NCBI GenBank assembly: GCA_021030905.1
Contig: JAGFMI010000001.1
Coordinates: 2,895,230 to 2,959,229 of the forward strand
Reading direction: 5' to 3'
Length of the DNA stretch: 64,000 nucleotides
DNA from: Pyrenula massariospora
Taxonomy: Eukaryota; Ascomycota; Eurotiomycetes; Pyrenulales; Pyrenulaceae
This document shows, one piece after another, positions 59,505 through 64,000 of the stretch (its first letter is position 1; every line of letters begins with the position of its first letter). Position numbers and translations under genes: made by a program. A model generated the notes under the pieces. It ran no database searches and was not told the DNA's origin. It saw nothing but the letters and a program-made list of their open reading frames with translations.

Positions 59505-60500
59505 AAGGAATGAAGGGCGGTGACAGCACGGTCTCCGCGGAGAACCTTGCTGGGCTGATCACGATTGAGAAGGAAGGCAGACTCGTCTGTCAGGTGTAGG
59601 TGAGGATAATAGTCCTGCGCCTGGGTCGCATGTAGAATGACAATAAAAGATGTATATCAGGTTTGCTGTGATTAAGATTTGGATGTGAGCAGTGTGTATT
59701 TCTCGGGAAAAAAGCTGAAGATAGCTTCGCACTAAAATGTTTGAGAATCTTCGTGAGATAGTATGTACAGCGAGTACACGATAGGGACTGGAAGGAGATC
59801 TGTAAAGGCTGACGGCGGACTCGGAGCCAGTCGTTAGAATCTCCGGCAGGAGGATGAAAGCGAGGGGTAACCCTAACACTATGTACGGAACGATGATCGA
59901 CAGAATTTCGTCCTCACAGTTTTTGAGCAGTGCTGACAGTGAAGGTTTGGTGTAACGAGTTTGGGAGGGTGGAGGTCGGTCGGTGGTGAAGGCTTGGTGT
60001 GCGATATGTCACTCGGCTGGGGGTAGCTGCCAAGCGGAACACTGTGCTCACGGACCAAAGCCCGCAAGCAACTGCGTAGGAACAACACTCTCTCAGCGCA
60101 ATCACAGGCAAGGTGAGTAGCGATGAGCAGAAGAGGACTGGCAACGCAGGTGCCGCGGGTGCGATAGAAATTTGCCAATGATGAGTGGGAGTACCAGCAG
60201 TGAGGAGGTGCCATGATGGAGGTTCGAGGCCGCTGCAGGCTGGGCCCGATCCGGCCTAGCGTCGGATCAGGGATCTCCGTCCTCCGGCAGATGTGATTGG
60301 CGCAACGATTCAACGATGGTGGGCTGCGGCTCAACGTCTGCTGCAGGTCAGACGCAGCGTGATAAGGGATCTTCAGCCTCACATGGCGAGACGCATCGCA
60401 TTGGCCAGAGGGTTATAATCCAGAGATGGGTGCTTGCAGTGCTTAAGCTGTTGGCCAAAGGGGTTCACATTCACAAAACGATCATTTTCGTCATATCGAG
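59505..60500. other. Upstream region of the demethylase gene
   Basis: Long leader and promoter space. A 167-codon minus frame (59879-60382) has no domain and is likely chance. No RNA gene. Confidence 0.45.
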
Positions 60501-61474
60501 CTATGCTTGCACAAACTTCCAACCCCTCTCCATCGGCCGCAAACGCACAATTATCCTATTAGCCTCCTTCTCTAATGCACTCACTCGTCCCATCCCCTTC
60601 CCTTGCTCATCATCCTGTTCCTGTAACCCATGAAACATCAACGGCACCGTTGACCACTTGTAATGGTGATCGCTCGCCTCACCCCGCGGCCGTATCTGCA
60701 CCGACATCCCGATGAAGAAGACCAACGTGCAGACCACGAGTGCGGCTGGGAACGTCAAACACGCCCACCGCACTCGGACACACGTCTCTTTTTCGAAGGC
60801 CTGTCCTGACGCAGGTGCACTCCTTCCCTCAAAGCCCTTGGTGCGTATGTGCATGGTGATCGCGCTTGCAACGTTCTCCCACGTCGCAGCTACACTCTCA
60901 AACGTAACGTTCCCGCTGTCGAAGAGCTGTCCGATGACCGACCACATACCGCCTGCAGTGGCGGAGATGACCGCCATGGTGCCATTGAAGAAGTCGCTTA
61001 GGAAGCTCAGCGGCCTTTAGTATCACCGCATTGATCGATATCAGAGCGTTTATGGATAGATTGTACGGCCATTGAGGTAGAGCTCGATCAGAGTATGGGT
61101 AGACTGTTGCCCACATGGCAAATGCCGTACTTACGGCTAGCTAGCAACAGATAAACTCTTTCCACCAATATCGCGAAACAAAATTCCATCTTCGCGGGAT
61201 GTTTCTGAGGGAATAGTGTAGGCTTGAAAGAGGCACGCGAATCCTTGAAAGCTGCTTCCTTTCCTTTCGACGACTGCGATTCAAACGCAGAGTTGCTTGT
61301 TATCCCTTCCTGATACATAGGAGTGGACGGCGAATGCTCGATATGCTCTTCATTTCCAGCGTCTAAGAGATGTTCTAGGCGGAAATGGCTCTCTTCGCTG
61401 ATGAAGCTGTCAGAGCATCTTCGAGACGCAAAAGATCGGGCCGATAGAGAGCGTGATGATAGAGTACGCTGCAT
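60501..61474 (-). pseudogene. DUF3176-family membrane protein with its middle deleted
   Basis: DUF3176 proteins are fungal membrane proteins of unknown function, usually 500-700 residues, with N-terminal helices, a large outer domain and one C-terminal helix. Here the minus strand keeps an N-terminal motif at about 61116-61012 (DRALPQWPYNLSINALISIN). Directly next to it, in another frame, is the C-terminal section (60501-61016): PLSFLSDFFNGTM, then NVTFESVAATWENVASAITM, the helix FPAALVVCTLVFFIGM and VPLMFHGLQEQ. The several hundred residues normally between them are absent. Upstream, a frame at 61088-61474 with a Ser/Arg-rich start may be the original N-terminus. I read it as a gene that lost its core and then drifted. 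Confidence 0.6.
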
Positions 61475-62499
61475 GTCGAAGATAACGAAGCTTTTTAAGA
61501 AAAGAAGTCCACGTCGTGTTCCGTCAAAACATAATCATCACCCGCGCGGCTTTAGCCAACGACCTTGGTCCTTGCGAACGAGGGAAATTTAGAAACGCAT
61601 AACCCAGAGAATGAAGAGTAGCGTTGGCGCTGAATGAGATTTCAACAACGAAGAACCAGGCGGGTTTGAGGAAATCAGAATCAACAGTCGACATCTATGG
61701 TATTCTCCAAGCATACCCCGCAGCAAACCGATAGATGTACCAATTCCTCCCCAACGCCGCTCAAGTCAGCCACATCAAGTATTGCAGGGCTGAAACGGCC
61801 GTTAGTAGGAATCCTAGATAGTCAGCGATCTAAAAGATCAAACTAAACATTGCGCAAGCGAGGCCCAACCGATCGATATTGGCTACATCAGGATGCGAAT
61901 CGCTGGTAGTCAGAGCTAAGAAATGACAGATCCACGCTAGCTAGAAATCGAGTATAGATGTCCGAAAAGCATGAACGATTTCTTACCCATCCCCATCTAG
62001 AAGCATGCAGAGAAGCTGTGCCGCACCGTTTTTGAGATTACGGGCGGTTTAGTCTTCTGTCTTTTGTTTCATGGTCTCTTTCGAGACGGAAAAGACCGAT
62101 ATAATGCTCGGTCGGCTCGAAATATCATCTTGAATGTCTTCGGATGATAGATGATATTAGCTTTATCCTCTATCTATCCAGTTGAGAATGCGCGGTTCTA
62201 GAAACACCGGCGAAACTCCGTCCTCGGCTAACCTACCAAACCTGGCGACATCGGTTTTGTGTTCGTTGAAGATTGAAGATTGAAGATTTTGCGATGAGGA
62301 CGGTTTATTCGACGAGCTTTGGGTGTCCGACGACTTTTATCGCACCCAGGATTTCTCACACGTTGTATATGCAATCAGATGTCCTACTAGTATCCCATAT
62401 CCGCCCTGTACAGACCATTGAACACCACACTCGCTAAGCAGCAGTTGAACAGACCAGAAACATCATCGACGTCCAGATCTCCCATAGGCCGCATCCTCA
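61475..62499. other. Intergenic spacer
   Basis: No gene. A short GAAGATT run (about three copies near 62266-62290) is the only repeat. Confidence 0.45.
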
Positions 62500-64000
62500 T
62501 CAGTACTCATTCAACCTCAACTTCTTCCCCACCGTTTTCCGCTTATGCGCCGCCTCACTCGGCCGTTGCTCCTTATCCGCCTTGAGTGCCTGTAGCAACA
62601 TCCCAGCATCGAAAAATCCATCTACATATCACGCGTTAGAACCTGTGCAATAAGAGGTGGAAAAAAAGACTCATAACTTACAGCCGCCCAATCCATCATC
62701 CTCCACCTCTCCGCTATCAGTCGTTGGCGTCGTCACACTCTCCGGCTTTCCCGACGACTCCGCCTTGATGACTCTCCCTCTGCTCTTCAGCCTGCCACCG
62801 GCCGTCGGCCGCTCTTCTGCTTCGCGTGCCCGGCTGGCTTTCGGGCTAGCCCCTCTCCTCGCCGTAGTACGTAGCAACTTCCGTATTTCGAGGAGGTAGC
62901 TTTCCAGCGAATCGACAAGCCGCTGGGTTTGCCGGTGTTTGCTTGATGCGCATATCGAGATGGAATCGTCTTTGATGATATATCCAATACCAAAACCTTC
63001 GCCAGAGGTAGGCCCAAAACCAAAGTGTCGTAAAGAAGGATTTCCGCAATTGGAAGTGCTTAGGATGGTGTTGTTGATCTTATCCCACCCACTATCACTG
63101 AATAGCGAAGGGACATGCGTAGGAAGCCGGCCATTCGGTGATGAGCGACCGTTGGGCGGAGATCTTCGGCCAGCAGAGCTAGGCGAAGAGACTCGTTTTG
63201 GAGAACCCAGGTCAGATTCGTCGGCTGGACTGGAATAGCCATTCGAGCTCATGCCTGAAGAGCTTGCGAGCTCTGCGCCTTCTTCGTCTACCGAGCGCTG
63301 CCACACGCTGTAAAGGGCGTAGAGATGTCGGTCTTGACCTTGCGCTTTACTACATTCTTTAGTGATCGCCGTATGTTTCTGGGTGGCCTTCCTAAGAGCG
63401 TCGACTTTCTGCTGCGGAGGATTGTCAGCCCAGAAGGTCTTAACAAATTCGACTGACTCTGGAGTGACGGCTCGGACTGCTTCGGTGCGGCCGTGAAGGT
63501 AAATCTTCGTCATCGCTGGCTCGTACGTGTTTTCTATCCGTCCGTAGAGCCCATAGTACGCGGCTTGGAATGCGGCTTGCACGAAGGCATCAGGTGAGAA
63601 GCCCATTGAGGTGATAAAGGTCTTTCCATAGTGCGCGAAGTCCAAGGTCCGGAACTCATTCTGTTGGATAAGATCTGCTAATCTTGTTTCCGCAAAGCGA
63701 AGAGCAATGCTCAATTCCGGTATCATGTCCCATTCGAGCTTGTGCGGTGTTGTGCTTACGTCTCCAAAACTCGCTGGATCGCGCTTGGAGGGGTCTGGAC
63801 TGTTTGACGCCCACATTGTAGGTGCTTGACCATTGATCGTGCGAGCAAATCGGAGGATGGTGTCAGTATACACATCGCTAGCGAAGCGGAGCACCGTGTG
63901 TCCGTCGACACCGGTATGCTCGAAATTGATGCCAGCACTACCATTTTTGCAAACAATGATCTGAAGCTTGTCATACCACCGGTTGGTGCATGTGCCGACT
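62500..64000 (-). CDS. Carnitine O-acetyltransferase, C-terminal part (cut by window edge)
   Basis: On the minus strand the gene enters from the right edge. The long exon runs from beyond 64000 to 62682, a 60-nt intron follows (GTAAGT...ATGTAG), and a last exon, 62621-62500, restores the family-typical end (GYGFFDAGMLLQALK). The first visible residues read TNRWYDKLQIIVCKNGSAG and then NFEHTGVDGHT, which contains the catalytic His. Farther on are ALRFAETRL, FVQAAFQAAYYGLYGR, YEPAMTKIYLHGRTEAVR, the STS carnitine/acyl-binding motif (NNTILSTSNC) and FGPTSGEGFGIGYII. The enzyme moves acetyl groups between CoA and carnitine in mitochondria and peroxisomes. A Ser/Pro/Gly-rich insertion (MSSNGYSSPADESDLGSPKR onward) is inserted before the STS domain, and the C-terminus is basic with no visible AKL-type peroxisomal signal (ends RLNEY). 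The N-terminal half is outside the window. Confidence 0.92.

Overview
The window is nuclear DNA of a filamentous ascomycete, probably a dothideomycete; I cannot name the species. The evidence is short spliceosomal introns (47-164 nt) with GTAAGT/GTATGT-type donors and CTAAC-like branch sites, plus typical Pezizomycotina families: a PDR-type ABC pump, a Zn2Cys6 regulator with an AflR-like layout, a KDM4/KdmA-type histone demethylase, a fungal LtrA-like membrane protein, an omega-like glutathione transferase and a DUF3176 remnant. I saw no rRNA, tRNA, CRISPR, telomeric repeat or recognisable retroelement.

Layout. 1-10.8 kb: a small TATA-driven gene (2207), a five-exon LtrA-like gene (3588-6120), an F-box-like gene (7290-8147) and a low-complexity spacer. 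10.8-15.5 kb: a PDR transporter on the minus strand. 18.3-19.6 kb: a zinc-free MDR/quinone-oxidoreductase-like gene. 20.35-23.55 kb: a 1064-residue fungal protein of unknown function. 24.4-25.2 kb: a decayed HDDC2-like nucleotidase. 26.1 kb: a small tail-anchored protein. 26.4-35.5 kb: gene-poor, with a few spliced coding-looking pieces on the minus strand. 35.5-37.3 kb: the Zn2Cys6 regulator. 40.1-41.0 kb: the glutathione transferase.

41.7-47.8 kb is the most distinctive block: a tandem array of five paralogous F-box-like loci (three intact, one frameshifted, one badly decayed). The gene at 7.3 kb is a sixth member. They share an N-terminal mini-exon ending in a KFPxx motif, a phase-0 intron, an F-box-like helix pair, a GWxRDxxLxxC block, a CxxC pair and a GRKVVP tail. 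I do not recognise this architecture as a named family.

48.8-52.8 kb: a degenerate secreted peptidase-like gene, a diverged frameshifted copy of the ribosome-biogenesis gene NIP7, and an unrelated F-box-like protein. 55.0-59.5 kb: a complete KDM4-type demethylase. 60.5-61.5 kb: a DUF3176 remnant with its middle missing. 62.5 kb to the right edge: the C-terminal half of a carnitine O-acetyltransferase.

Conserved housekeeping and chromatin genes at the edges thus flank an accessory interior rich in paralogue expansion and gene decay. A second window-wide pattern is compositional: several exons and spacers run from C-rich to G-rich along either strand, and in the oxidoreductase gene the pattern restarts after an intron.
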